64,000 bases of DNA from Paracyclopina nana. Taxonomy: Eukaryota; Arthropoda; Copepoda; Cyclopoida; Cyclopettidae. This document shows, one piece after another, positions 20,464 to 31,033 of the stretch (positions are counted from its first letter, which is position 1; each line of letters starts with the position of its first letter). A model generated the notes under the pieces. It was not told the DNA's origin. It ran no database searches and saw only the letters and a program-made list of their open reading frames with translations. The stretch lies in the NCBI GenBank assembly GCA_019096065.1, contig JAGUCH010000009.1:630001-694000 (forward strand). Reading direction: 5' to 3'. The translations under genes were made by a program, and so were the position numbers.

Positions 20464-22614
20464 CTATGTGACCTTGGTTCCAGTAAGGTAGCCAGCATAG
20501 TGTTCAATCGCCCAGGTGCAAGCCAATAGTTCGATTAGATAAGGTGTCTAGTTCTTCTCGTGCTTCAGGAGCCTCCTTGATGCATAGCTGATTACCCTAG
20601 GCTCGTTGATTTGGTACTGGATCAACACAGCGCCCAGTCCACCATCCAAACTGTTGTCCACAGTGCCTTGGGAACCATCCACATATAAATGGTAGTCGAG
20701 CTCAGGCTTGGGGTAAGCCAACACAGGCTCACTACACAAAAGCTCCTTCAATTTCTGAAAAGATTGTGAGGCTTGAGGGGGCAGAGGGCCAGAGCGCCAG
20801 CTTGAGTCCTTGCAGGTTAACTGTGATAACACATGTGAGTGCTTGCTAAACCTTGGAATGCAGGACCGAAAGAAATTGCATAGTCCCAGAAATTGCCTTA
20901 TCTCACGGACAGTGGTAGGTGGAGGAGCATCTTCTATGGCTTGTAATTTCCTCTTATTAGGTTGGTAACCCGTAGGTGATAAGGTGAAGCCTAGATAAGT
21001 GCACTCAGTAGTTCCAAAGGAGCACTTGGGGAGGTTGATTTTCAGATTTGCTTTTCGAAGCCGCGTGAAACATTCCTCCAAACCTGCAATCATGTCATTG
21101 TGATCAGTTCCCTTGACTAAAATATCATCCAAATAAAGCAAAACTCGTTTGGGAGTCAGGTGTTCAAACACTTTCATCATCATACGCTGAAATGATAGGG
21201 GCATGTTGCAAAGTCCAAACGGTGCCCTGCAGTATTGGAATTGGCCTCTCCCGGGGATAGTAAATGCAGTCAAGTGTTTGGAAGATTCATCCATTTGCAT
21301 TTGGTGAAAGCCATTGCGGAGGTCTAATTGTGAGAAAAGTTGGGTTCCTGACCTTCCAATGTCATCGATGCATTCGGAGATGAGTGGGAGGCGATAGCTT
21401 GATGGCTCTGTTTTGGCATTCAGGCCTCTATAATCAATCACTGGTCTCCAGCCTGTCTGTCCATCTGGAAGTTTTCTTGGGACACAGAATATTGAGGAAT
21501 TCCATTCGGAGTCAGATGGCTCAATTATTCCCATTTTCAGCCATTCGTCAACACTTTCACTGATGTGCTCCAAATGTTTCTGAGGGATCGGAAATTGTTT
21601 GTTGAACACTGGGTTCTTGTTAGTCAGATTGATCTTGTGCTTCATTAGGGTACATTTACCCAAGTCGTATTCTGAAATGGAAATAACGTCAGAATTGTTT
21701 AAGAGCAGTTTTAAATAATTCTGACGCTCATTAGGAGTCAAGTGGTCAAGTCTGGCATGCTTGTTAATATACTCCTTCACCATGGGATCATGCCTAGGTG
21801 GCTGTACCGAAGTAGAAATGCTGGAAACACAAGCAAATACATCATTAAACGGTACAAAATTGGATAAATCAACGTTGACAAGTTCACCAATTTTTAGCCC
21901 CTTTTTCAGTGTAGTGGGCTCCAATCCAGGGTTGGTAATCTTCACAGTAGCGAGTCCAAATTCGTCTGTTCGGAGAAGGCAGTCGTCTGCGCACACCATG
22001 GAATCCTCGAAGTTTCTGAGTTTGAAACATCCTTCAAAATTAGGTTGTCGTTTGCGTTGTTCATCAGTAATTAACAGTTTGACAGTTGCTACGCTTCTGG
22101 CAGGCAGAAAGGTGTCATTGTGCACGACAGCAGCGGTTGGCGAGGTTTTCTCATAGTGAACAGCCATAGAAACAGGGTCGTAGTGCAAACCAGCAGCATG
22201 GATAATGTCTACCCCTAGGATGCCTTCTACGTTTAAGGAGTCACAAACATAAAAGTTGCACAGAGTTTGTTTTCCTTTGATGTCACATGGCAGCTGATAA
22301 AGTCCAAGTATTCGCAGCGGCGTACCGGACGCACAGGTAGCTCTTAGCGGGGATGCAGTTAGCACTTTTTGAGGCCTCTTGTCAATGGGAATCTTTCTAA
22401 AGGTGGTGCGTGACAACAAGCTGATATTAGCACCAGTATCGTAAAGGCAATTGAAGTTTGCTCCGTGGCAAGTTACAGTCAAAAATGGCCGTTTATTGGT
22501 AACAGGTCGACTTACAGTCATGGTTGTGAAGTATGAGAGTAGCATCGAGAATGTTGAAGCGGCCAGACCAGGGCGGCTCGTCGGCTGGAGCACGGGACGG
22601 CCGCCTACCAGTTT
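20464..22614 (-). pseudogene. Element B Pol: protease, RT and RNase H, two in-frame stops
   Basis: The frame entered by -1 slippage encodes an aspartic protease with CLYDTGANISLL and a reverse transcriptase with the catalytic box LLYLDDIL. Recognisable RT blocks include GWRPVIDYRGLN and QLDLRNGFHQM. The tether and RNase H start follow (LYVDGSQG). Two TAG codons, at 20548-20550 and 20464-20466, interrupt the RNase H domain while the frame continues unchanged on both sides. Between the second stop and the integrase part, the expected DH pair reads RH. These look like point mutations in an otherwise well preserved polymerase. Confidence 0.85.
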
Positions 22615-22617
22615 AAA
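22572..22617 (-). promoter_or_regulatory. -1 ribosomal frameshift signal between gag and pol of B
   Basis: In the Gag frame the codons read T TTA AAC at 22617-22611, a canonical X XXY YYZ heptamer (TTTAAAC). The Gag stop follows after one codon. The pol frame is open only from the TTT of the heptamer onward, because an in-frame TGA sits directly before it. Five bases downstream, GGCGGC (22605-22600) can pair with GCCGCC (22577-22572), giving the expected stem after a short spacer. Sequence, spacing and frames all fit programmed -1 slippage. Confidence 0.8.
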
Positions 22618-23696
22618 TCACCTTGAACTTCATGAGCTTGCTTCCCTTCACTGGCCCTCTTGCTTCCAGGCTTGGGTTTATATAGATTGTTCTTCTGATC
22701 TCTTTTCTTGCTGAAACACTCCGTCTCTCGGTGGCCTGGAATGTCGCAATACCAGCATTTAAGGCGATTACCCTGGGAGGTCCTAGGTGGTCTGCGTTCC
22801 CCAAGGCGACCTTTGACAAGGTCAATGAATTTCTCCACCGTATTTTCGAGGCTCTCTTGATTCTTGGGTTGGGCCGGTTGATCTTCCTTATCTTGAATCT
22901 TGATGGCATTAACCTCTGGTGGTGGTACTGAAGCCTTCTTGTCATTGGAAAATGAAGCTTCCACTCTTGATGCGAAGCCAACTATATCTTCCAACTTGGT
23001 GTATTCTTGGACCACAACCTGCGACTTGATAGTCTTGATGAGCCCGTGTACAAATCGGCGCTTCACCATAAATTGGTAGGCCTCATTCTTCGCCAATTCC
23101 TGGACCTCTGGCAGTTTACCCGCGGCAACCAGAGTGGTGGGGGTGTTCTCCAAAGGTGCGAAGTTCTCCATTAAGGTCAGGGTCCCAGTTTTGACCCTAT
23201 CAAAGAAGTCCTTGACTGTCTCATTAGGCTCCTGTACCAAGGAGTCTTCAATTACCGCCGATTCTTCAGCCAAGGTGCACACATGGTGGAAACGAGCAAG
23301 AAAAATCTTCTTCAATCCATTAGGCCCCTCCCAAGTGGAGGGCGTCTGCTTCTCCTCAGCCAAAATATTATACCACTGACCTGCTTTGCCTTTCAAGGCC
23401 AAAGCTGCATAACTTGCAGTGGCTTCATCACTCCAGCGGGGTTGTTCAGCAGCAGCAGCCCCTTGGTTGACAATTGTACGCAGGTGGTCTATGCGTGTCA
23501 CCCAGGCTCGAGGTCCAAGCTTGTCCGTCGATCGGTCTCCAGAAAACTCAGGCAAATCGATTGCCTTGATTGCCCTGTTGGCCATGGCAGTAGTGCTGTG
23601 ACTGCCCAATTGATCCAATTTGCCCGCAGGCTCCTCTTGATTACCAGGCTCCACTGGTACGTCTTCTTCACCTGCAACTCGTCCTGAGCCAGGCAT
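22605..23696 (-). CDS. Element B Gag with CCHC zinc knuckle
   Basis: An intact 363-codon structural polyprotein assembles the retrotransposon particle and binds its RNA. It has an acidic N-terminus, then a Gag capsid-like region (IDLPEFSGDRSTDKLG, YAALALKGKAGQWYN, VKDFFDRVK). Near the C-terminus is a single nucleocapsid knuckle CWYCDIPGHRETEC, of the CX2CX4HX4C form. The start is taken at the first ATG (23696), just after the leader. The ORF ends at TAG 22605-22607, two codons after a slippery heptamer, so Pol is expected as a -1 frameshift fusion. A related, decayed gag is found at 62.5 kb (element D). Confidence 0.85.
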   Translation of the reverse strand: MPGSGRVAGEEDVPVEPGNQEEPAGKLDQLGSHSTTAMANRAIKAIDLPEFSGDRSTDKLGPRAWVTRIDHLRTIVNQGAAAAEQPRWSDEATASYAALALKGKAGQWYNILAEEKQTPSTWEGPNGLKKIFLARFHHVCTLAEESAVIEDSLVQEPNETVKDFFDRVKTGTLTLMENFAPLENTPTTLVAAGKLPEVQELAKNEAYQFMVKRRFVHGLIKTIKSQVVVQEYTKLEDIVGFASRVEASFSNDKKASVPPPEVNAIKIQDKEDQPAQPKNQESLENTVEKFIDLVKGRLGERRPPRTSQGNRLKCWYCDIPGHRETECFSKKRDQKNNLYKPKPGSKRASEGKQAHEVQGDLNW

Positions 23697-23814
23697 ATAC
23701 ACTGACTATGTTCCGGCGCAAAGTCTGCTCTTTTGCAAGCAAGCAAAAAGGGCAGAGTCCCTCCCCCAGGTTAAAAACGAGGACGTGAGGTCGAAAACCA
23801 GATGCCACCAATAT

Positions 23815-24036
23815 TGTATCCTGGACTTCCCAAGATCCTAACAACTATGGCGAGCCGGAATGAGCACAACTTGCTAGCTCAAAGTCAGTATCAAATCTGT
23901 TCCTTTATTGCAGTACTCGCGCTTATATATCTGTCGCACAAGGTTACGGCACTATCATAAGAGTGAGTGTTGTTAGGCGGAAGCAGGAAAAGGGTTAGTT
24001 GCGTAAAAGAGTGATTGCCAGGAAGTCAAAAGTACA
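23815..24036 (-). repeat. 5' LTR of element B
   Basis: In element orientation it runs TGTACTTTTGAC...GGATACA. It contains GATATATAAGTG (TATA) and GCAATAAAGG (polyadenylation signal), which places R near the middle. It is the mate of the LTR at 16902-17123. Confidence 0.9.
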
Positions 24037-26055
24037 ATACAGAGTTGTGGGCCGCGGCCCAGGAGGAAGACGACGACCTGGTCCTCCTAAAACAGCTGGT
24101 TCGGCTGAAACAATCGCCCTCGAAAGAGAATCTCAACTCTGCATCGCCCCGAGGCCGCGTGTTGCTGGAGCAGCTCAATTCCATGACTCTGGACCAACAG
24201 GGCGCTCTCCGCCTGCTCGACAGGAAAAGGCAACTTTCGCGCCTGGTGGTCTGGTGGTACCTCGCAAATGGCAGGAAGCCAGCCTCCGTCACGTGCACAA
24301 TACCATGGGTCATCAGGGGCGCGACTCCGTGGTCCAGCATTTCTACTTCCCCGGTATGACGCGCTTGGCTGACGAAGTCGTCAAATCCTGCCTCCTTTGC
24401 CAGCGATCCAAGCTGGCCCAAAAGAACCAGCAACACACCCTCCGATCGCATCACGCGGGATACCCGTTTCAAATCTTGAGCCTCGACTACGTGGGACTGT
24501 TCCAGCCTTCCTCAAACCGCCACCGTTTCTTGTTCACCGCCAAGTGTGTGTTCACCAAATGGATTGAAGCATTCCCGTGCAGCTCCAACGACGCCGAGAC
24601 GGCGGTGCGGTTCTTGACCACCGAAATCATCCCTCGATTCGGCCTTCCACAAAGACTCCACACAGACCAAGGGACCCACTTCACGGCTCATCTCATGCGA
24701 GAGGTGTGTGCAGCTCTGGGGATACAGGCCACTACTACCCCTTCATACAACCCGCGCAGCAACCCGGTTGAGCGGGCACACAGGGACCTCAATGAATTGA
24801 TCCGGAAGATGGTCAAAGGCCGATATGCGGATTGGGCCGAAGTTGTTCCCTTTGCGCTCCGCTCTTCGCACTTCGTACCACCAAGAACCGCTCTACGGGC
24901 CTGGCACCATACCAAATGGTTTTTGGTCGTCAACCCTCGACCAACTTAGACTTGATCTTCGGGGACCCGCAACCGGCAGTGGCAAAGGCCACACAGGCAG
25001 GCTGTTTTGCCAAGCAGCTCAAGGAACGAATACAGCTGGCGCATGAATGGGCATGGAAGAATATTTCCACCTCCATTGAACGACAACGCCGAGCCTACCA
25101 CATGGACAAACGTGCGTTCTCTGTGGGACAAAAAGTGTGGTTGTTCACTCCAAAGGTCATTCCGCGAATCTCTAAAAAGCTGCAAACCTTTTGGACTGGA
25201 CCCTGGACCATAGTGAAGCAAGTCAACGAGCTCACTTATGAGATCGCCCCCGATCCATCTTGGACTCGCACGCGAAACCAAGTCGTCTCGGTGGACCGCC
25301 TTAAGCTGTACGTCACGTACGAGCAAAACGACGACAATACACCTACAGCACCACCGGCCGAAGACGTGGACCTGTCCATGCTGGGCGATGAGTCCGCCGA
25401 ATTCCTCATGGACCCGCCGGACGGACCCGTGACAGAATCTACCAGCGACCTCTCCACGCCGTACGAATATGCGGTGGCCCCGACAGATCGAGAGTATGGG
25501 TTTCCGGAAGCTAACAATGATCCTATTCCGGTTTTCAATGATGACCCGACTATACCTGAATATGACTGCACTCGATACGAGCCCGATCCGAACGACCGGT
25601 CCTCCACCCCAGAGAATGAGTCGGACACCGGAAACCTGCCTACGCTAAATACACCACCACTGCAAGAATCTTCTACTCGCGCAAATAGCCCACAACGCAC
25701 CAGCACGGTAGCCAAAAGAAAACGCCGATCAAATGCTGAAATGCTTCAAGCCGACACAGAACAATTCTTAGGCGGGCCAGACGCATTCTCAAAGCAGTCA
25801 CAATCAAAAACCCGTAGTGGCGACAGGCAAATCACACCAGACGATGACACATTACCACTGCACCACTTGCAGCCTGCTCCACCACCTATGCATCAAACAG
25901 CACGGTATCTATTGCCACCACTAGAACCTCGACCACTACCGCTCCGGCCATCCATTCCATCACCTATCAGGGAGGTGTCGCATTCAACATCCTCGTCGGC
26001 GCCATCAGCAGCTACAGCAGAAACGTGCGATGATGTGTTCCAGGACAAAAAATAA
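24037..26055 (+). pseudogene. Element A integrase and C-terminal tail, frameshifted
   Basis: Immediately after B the pol frame resumes with an acidic linker, and it changes frame near 24235. The zinc-binding region (HVHNTMGHQG...CLLCQRSK) and core follow: LDYVGLF, HTDQGTHF and NPVERAHRDLNE supply the D, D and E. A second frameshift near 24880 moves to the frame carrying GLAPYQMVFGRQP, FSVGQKVWLF and the GPY/F module (FWTGPWTIVKQVNELTY). About 230 acidic, Pro/Thr/Ser-rich residues follow, ending at 26055. The domain set is complete, but no single frame spans it. Confidence 0.8.
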
Positions 26056-26322
26056 CTACAGTGCACAACACCTACACCATCAATATTTTGCTCCCTCAAG
26101 ACAAAGTTTGGGGGGGTGCGCACACATATTTCACATATATGCCAGATTTCACACATGTATCATAACTTGCATAATTCACATCTGCTCATGTTTATAAACC
26201 ATGACGTTCGGCCGCAAGCAAACGCTAAAGACATATAATAATTGCTCCCTTTCTCTCTTGCAGTCTGAGTGACCAACTAACTACCTCTTAAAAGAATCTA
26301 CACTTAGCACGCTACCTCAACC

Positions 26323-28353
26323 ATGCATCCGGGCCATTGCTTGTGCAACCCTACACTGATGCTCATGGCATTCTTCATCTACAGCTATTGGATCCTCTTG
26401 AGCGAAGTGGCCCAAGCGGCAGCATTCCCGGGGCAATCGCCTCGCCCAGCAGACCTGTACACCCCAGACGCCAAGGTGACCTCGTTCACCACTTATGACT
26501 GCGCGCATCCAGACGCCATGCATGAGGCCATCGACTTGAGCCAGCCTGAACTCTGTGAAGACATCCGCAGCTCCTACCAATCACCAGTTAACATCACGAT
26601 CCAGGTGTTACAGACCGCTTCGACCCTTTCCGTCAAGGCTTACCGATGCCGGGTACACATCTCGCGAGAAGTTACCCGCTGTGGATACGACAGCATTAGC
26701 TATGGGAGCCAGATGACTGGCGTAAATCGACCATATCTGGTGACGCCTCAAGCATGCCGAGATGCCGCCAAAACGCTTCCTCTTGGTGGAGAACAAAAGG
26801 TCCAGGTCACGCTCAACAACCCTGTGTCCTTGTCCTACTTCTCTAAGGGCGGGCTCGACAAGGATCACAAATGCACGACGACCACATTTACCAGCGGCGG
26901 GATCACCTTCTCCCGTTAAATGCAGAGACCACCACCATCCACGCCCTGGTGGAGCCCATCTACGGCAAGCTCAACACTGCGAACGGCCGGGTGGTTTTCT
27001 CCAACCACCTGACTGCCAATTTTCAGGATTTGATTGTGCAGGATGACGCGGAAGGCACCATTGTGTGGCCTAAACGCAAGGCTCCTCGCTGCGAGGGACG
27101 AGCTAATCGAGGTATACAAAGGGCCGGCCGTACTGTATCCTCATCGCAATTCATCCAGCCTCAGCAGCAACACTGGCCACCTGGGAGACCTACTCCTCCT
27201 TGCCCACGAAAAGGAGTCGCGGTTCGCGGGGTTTGTCTTGAAAGGTGTGCAATCTATGTGTCAGCGGCGGCTCTTCACCACACAGCTCCGCGACTTCGCG
27301 GTCTTGATCATTGGACCAGGGGATTGGCCTCTCGAGGCCAAGTACCTTCATCCCGAGGACATGGATGGTGCGAACATCCAAACCCAGCTAGCGTTCGTGC
27401 ACTCGCAGCACGCACTACATATCCAGGACCGCTTCAAGTTCCTCCAGGAGCTCATCTGCAAAAATGAACGCTCGATTTTGCACTCCAAACTCCAGAGCAT
27501 GGCTTCCGGCTCTTCGTCATACGCCACCCTCGACAGCCACGGGCCAGGCCACCTGGTTACTCGCACGGGGCCGTGGCCTACGTCACGTCTTGCTACCCGG
27601 TACAAGCCGTCACACGGTCCATTGCCAACTGTACACAAGAAATCACGGTGCTGGTGAACAACGAAACCCGGTTTGTAGACCCCCTCTCCTTCGTGCTGAC
27701 CGACCGGCCCAGTGTGGTCCCATGCGACTCGATCACCCCGATCAAATGGAAGATCCACAACCAGTGGATGTGTGCCACGCCTCAGATTCACGCCTGCATT
27801 GCCCCGACACAGCTTAACCCCATGTCGGATGCGGCGCCCCGGAGTGGACATTACGACATCAGCCGAGGACTAGGAGGTGGCGTGTTCTCCGCGGAACAGC
27901 GAGCCAACCACATCCTCTACCTCCACCTTTTCAGCAGCCGGGAGGCTGTGGTAAATACGATCACGAGCAATGTGCTACATAACTCCCTTATCACAGGCAG
28001 TCGGTCGACCACACTATGGACACAAGAGGACATAGACCAGATGGTAGACCACGTTGGCAGCGATCATTCCGTTCTTTAGTTCAGTGGGAAAATACTATTC
28101 CTACTTTACGGGAACCCTCATCACCATCGGCCTGATCAAGCTGATCCTCGGCGCCGTCATTCGAATGGTTATCCTATACCGGCGGCGGGGACTGGGCTGG
28201 TGGATGTTCTTGGCCCTATGGCACACGGCCTTCCTCATGGTAGAGATGCCGTGGCGAATGCTCACCAACTTGGGGCATGACCAGATTTTGTTCCCTGGTG
28301 GAGACGACGGCGATGAGGACCAACCTCCAATGCGTGGCAGACGTCGACCTTGA
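26323..28353 (+). pseudogene. Element A env: Jingchuvirales-type glycoprotein, broken
   Basis: The ATG at 26323 is followed by a signal peptide (LMLMAFFIYSYWILL). The ectodomain has the cysteine spacing I associate with chuvirus-derived glycoproteins in arthropod retroelements: YDCAHPDAMHEAIDL, KAYRCRVHISREVTRCG, ELICKNERSIL and WMCATPQIHACIAPTQL. These are class III fusion proteins. The frame shifts near 26890, 27070, 27510 and 28050. Two hydrophobic segments follow in the last frame (FTGTLITIGLIKLIL near 28100 and FLALWHTAFLMVEM near 28215), before a stop at 28351. Five frames must be combined, so no functional product is expected from this copy. Confidence 0.7.
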
Positions 28354-28788
28354 ACCCGGGCTGGACCCGAAGCGTACCGGCTGGCGGCCCTCAGCGATGG
28401 AGATGAAGAGGACGAATACCCCGACGATGCGCCGCCGAAATACGGGTCTGCGGAGCAAGGGGAAGCCGATGAGCTCCGCCGGTCTGGATTCCGCCAGCAG
28501 ATGAAGGAGGCTCTCTTCAAGGAACAAGATGGCCTCTATCGAAACCTCCAGGCTCAGGTCGACGCCCTAGCGAGACAGAACGAGACAATGCACAACTACA
28601 TTATGGCTGTGCTTCCCTCTGCCCCGGCGCCTAACACTGTGGCCTCTGCAACCTCTACGCCCTTGAAGTCGCCAATGGAAGGAGGAGCCACTGCGGGCCC
28701 ACCTATCTCCCCAGTACCTCCGGCCACGGGATCCCCCAGGCATCGGGTACCAGCATTGCGCCGTGAGGACACGGCCACGCTTCAATAG
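28354..28788 (+). pseudogene. Element A post-env segment: acidic/coiled cytoplasmic tail
   Basis: Past the TGA at 28351, the same frame stays open for about 145 codons to TAG at 28786. The stretch holds an acidic DGDEEDEYPDD segment, a helix with QMKEALFKEQDGLYRNLQ, and a Pro/Ser/Thr-rich end with no membrane segment. It may be the cytoplasmic tail of the glycoprotein cut off by one nonsense codon, or a separate small ORF. Confidence 0.5.
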
Positions 28789-28796
28789 GGGGAAAT

Positions 28797-28987
28797 TGTA
28801 GCAGGATCCTGAGCCTGCGTGCCTGCGCTCTCGCCTCCCTCCTGGGGCGATACCACTATTGTATAAGGCAGTAAATAAATGACCATGCTCGAGCGAACAG
28901 CTCGACGAGATATTCCCTAATACACAGTAAGGTCTACAAGTTAATAAGGCGTAGCGCGTTGGTCTCAAGAGTGTTCGAACCCCTACA
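28797..28987 (+). repeat. 3' LTR of element A
   Basis: This LTR has the same 191 bp as the 5' copy, with T instead of C at position 14. It is preceded by the polypurine tract and followed by the GTCG target duplicate. Confidence 0.9.
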
Positions 28988-29247
28988 GTCGTCTCTCATG
29001 CCCACTGTGATACAAGAGGCACAATGTGAATTTTCGGGGTTAACTTTGGAGCAAAATTGAGGGAACTTCCCCAGGATGAATTTTGTTCATTTTTTGCACA
29101 GAGTCAGCCAAAGATGAGTACTTACAAATAAAAAATGGTCCATTTTTGTTTGGAGCCAGATATTGTCTGTCAAAGTTTTGCTAATTTTAGCCAATGTAAC
29201 TTTGTTATACAGACTTCAGATTCATGACCTAAAAATGAAATTTTATT
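28988..29247. other. Flank between element A and the palindrome
   Basis: This is short AT-rich DNA without a gene. It is the original right flank of the GTCG insertion site of element A. Confidence 0.5.
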
Positions 29248-29272
29248 ATAATTATAACATGTTGTGAGCAAT

Positions 29273-29993
29273 ATAGGATTATACACCTCTAGGCTGGAGG
29301 ATAACACGAATTATTTTTTAGTGTCAAGTGACAGATCACGAGTGAGCGGAGCGAACGAGTGATTGGCACGCGACACTAAAAAATAATGAGTGTTATCCTC
29401 CAGCCTAGAGGTGTATAATCCTATTACTATTAGCTGCCCCCAGCATTTCAAGCAATACCTGAAAGTCAATTAAGAAGTCCTTTTCTTGCTCTTTTTTTGC
29501 AAGATATGCCTTAAATTTTGGGGTTCGCTTTATTGCAGACAGCTCATCAAAGTTGACCGAGCGGTCTAGCTGGCACCGGCCGGGCTAGCTAGTGGCCGCT
29601 GCACACAGCAAGCGTGAGCTCATCTAAGCTGACCCAGCAGTCTAGCGTTCAACATGCACCTGTTGTGTCTTGCGACCATGCCGCGCCGGCCCGTTTGGCC
29701 ATGTTTTTTAAGCGCTTGATCCTAAGTAATTTTTGTAATCAATTTGATGGCTCAGCGGTAGAGCCTCGGCGCGCTACCCGGGTGACCTGGGTTCGGTTCT
29801 TACTGCCTCCTCCTTCCTTTTTTTCATTGATATTTAAATAAGATAGATGGCGCACCTATAAATTGAGATATAATGATCATTATCCACTTGTAGATGGATA
29901 ATGTTCATTATCATCCTGCGAGCCAAAGAGGATCATGGAAATTATAAGGTCGGAGCTTATGTACTGCTCAGCCGTCTCAGCTAATAGTAATAC
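29273..29993 (+). mobile_element. Composite tRNA-like/hairpin element, copy 2 (full length)
   Basis: This copy begins with a 152-bp near-perfect hairpin (ATAGGATTATACACC to GGTGTATAATCCTAT, 29273-29424). It continues with TACTATTAGCTGCCCC, the shared body and a tRNA-like block with box A TGGCTCAGCGGTAGAGC and box B GGGTTCGGTTC (29747-29815), then CCTTCCTTTTTTTC. A 3' part ends in CAGCTAATAGTAATA. The words at the body's two ends are inverted copies of each other, so the body has its own TIRs and the hairpin sits outside one of them. Confidence 0.8.
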
Positions 29994-29994
29994 T

Positions 29995-30617
29995 TATTAC
30001 TATTAGCTGAGATGGCTGAGCAGTACATAAGCTCCGACCTTATAATTTCCATGATGCTCTTTGATTCGCAGGATGATAATGAACATTATCCATCTACAAG
30101 TGGATAATGATAATTATATGTCAATTGATCTGTGCGCCATCTATTTCATATCCATATAAAAGAAAAAGCAACGGAGGGTGGCAAGAATCGAACCGGGGGC
30201 AACCGAGTAAGGCGCCGAAGCTCTACCACTGAGCTATCAGTGTAACCATAAAAATAATGGTTTTTTGTCGTTCTTGATAGAGCTAGATGAGCGGCCAAAC
30301 GGGCCGGCACAGGCTGCATCATATCTGTATGTCACCAGCAGTGCTGAGCTAGTGGTCATAAACAGGCCAGATGGGTCATGCAAGCAGTACTAGCAAGCGC
30401 AGCAAAAACATGGCCGTACGGGCCGGAGCGTCATGGTGGCAAGACGCAACAGCAACAGATGCATGTTGATGGCTAGAACGCTGGGTCAGCTTTGATGAGC
30501 TCTCACTCGCTATCTTCAATAAAGCGAATCGCAAAATTTAAGGCATACCTTGCAAAAATCAAGCATAAGAACTTTCCTAAATTCAATATGAGCCAATGCT
30601 TGAAATGTTGGGGGGGT
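29995..30617 (-). mobile_element. Composite tRNA-like/hairpin element, copy 3 (inverted)
   Basis: This is the mirror image of copy 2, reading on the minus strand. It has TATTACTATTAGCTGAG at the palindrome centre, the tRNA-like block at 30178-30240, and the CAATGCTTGAAATGTTGGGGG region by 30617. Its terminal hairpin is displaced to 31009-31033 plus 32238-32376 by later insertions. Confidence 0.8.
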
Positions 30618-30629
30618 CAAGATGATGTA

Positions 30630-30980
30630 TACTTATAAGGTGAGTTCTTATCGCTGCTTTACTATAGCGCACAGTCTGACTGAGCTGTGGTAGGCTTTAA
30701 GATGAAATTTCAATAGAATTTTGTGGATTTCACTTCCAAAAATTTCCTTAATCCACCATAAATTAGCAAAATGTGCCTAAATCGCAACTTTTTTTTATAA
30801 AAACAGAACTTATCTGGGAGCTCTGTTTAAAAAGCGAGATATTAGCCCGCTCGCTTCCATCACTGACGTCACTTGAGCTCACGCGCTATGTTGTAAGAAC
30901 TACTAGCGCCACCGCAGCTAAGACAAACAGATTTGGTGATTTTAGCATGCAAAACTTGCGTCAAGAACTCACTTACGAGA
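30630..30980. mobile_element. Small MITE-like insertion in the palindrome
   Basis: The block absent from the left arm is bounded by imperfect inverted repeats, ACTTATAAGGTGAGTTCTTA and CAAGAACTCACTTACGAG. No ORF is present. The outer limits are blurred by G and C runs on both sides, so the target duplication cannot be read. Confidence 0.5.
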
Positions 30981-31005
30981 CCCCCCGGGGGGGGGGGGGG
31001 GGGGG
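30981..31005. repeat. C6G19 homopolymer junction
   Basis: Six C are followed directly by nineteen G, next to where the composite element normally has five to seven G. Expansion of that G run or an assembly slip is likely. Confidence 0.8.
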
Positions 31006-31033
31006 TAGCTAATAGTAATAGGATTATACACCT

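Larger units (their letters stand above)
16902..24036 (-). mobile_element. Ty3/Gypsy element B (env-bearing), nested in A
   Basis: This is a complete-length LTR retrotransposon of 7.1 kb in reverse orientation. Its 222-bp LTRs differ at three positions by eye. The gene order on the minus strand is gag, pol (protease, RT, RNase H, integrase) and env. The insertion point in A's pol is flanked by ATAT on the left and ATAC on the right, an imperfect 4-bp duplication, and removing B leaves A's frame open through the junction. A purine tract (GGGGAGGGA) precedes the 3' LTR at 17124. A PBS-like TTGGTGGCATC lies next to the 5' LTR. Confidence 0.92.
12948..28987 (+). mobile_element. Ty3/Gypsy element A with captured glycoprotein gene
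   Basis: This LTR retrotransposon is flanked by a perfect 4-bp target duplication, GTCG. It carries 191-bp LTRs that differ at one position by eye. In order it holds a leader, gag, a protease-region remnant, an RNase H domain, integrase, an env-like glycoprotein gene and a polypurine tract (AATAGGGGGAAAT at 28784-28796). Element B is nested in pol between RNase H and integrase. Without B the element is about 8.9 kb. The polymerase core is deleted and several frames are shifted, so this copy is not autonomous, although the LTR similarity indicates recent insertion. Confidence 0.9.
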
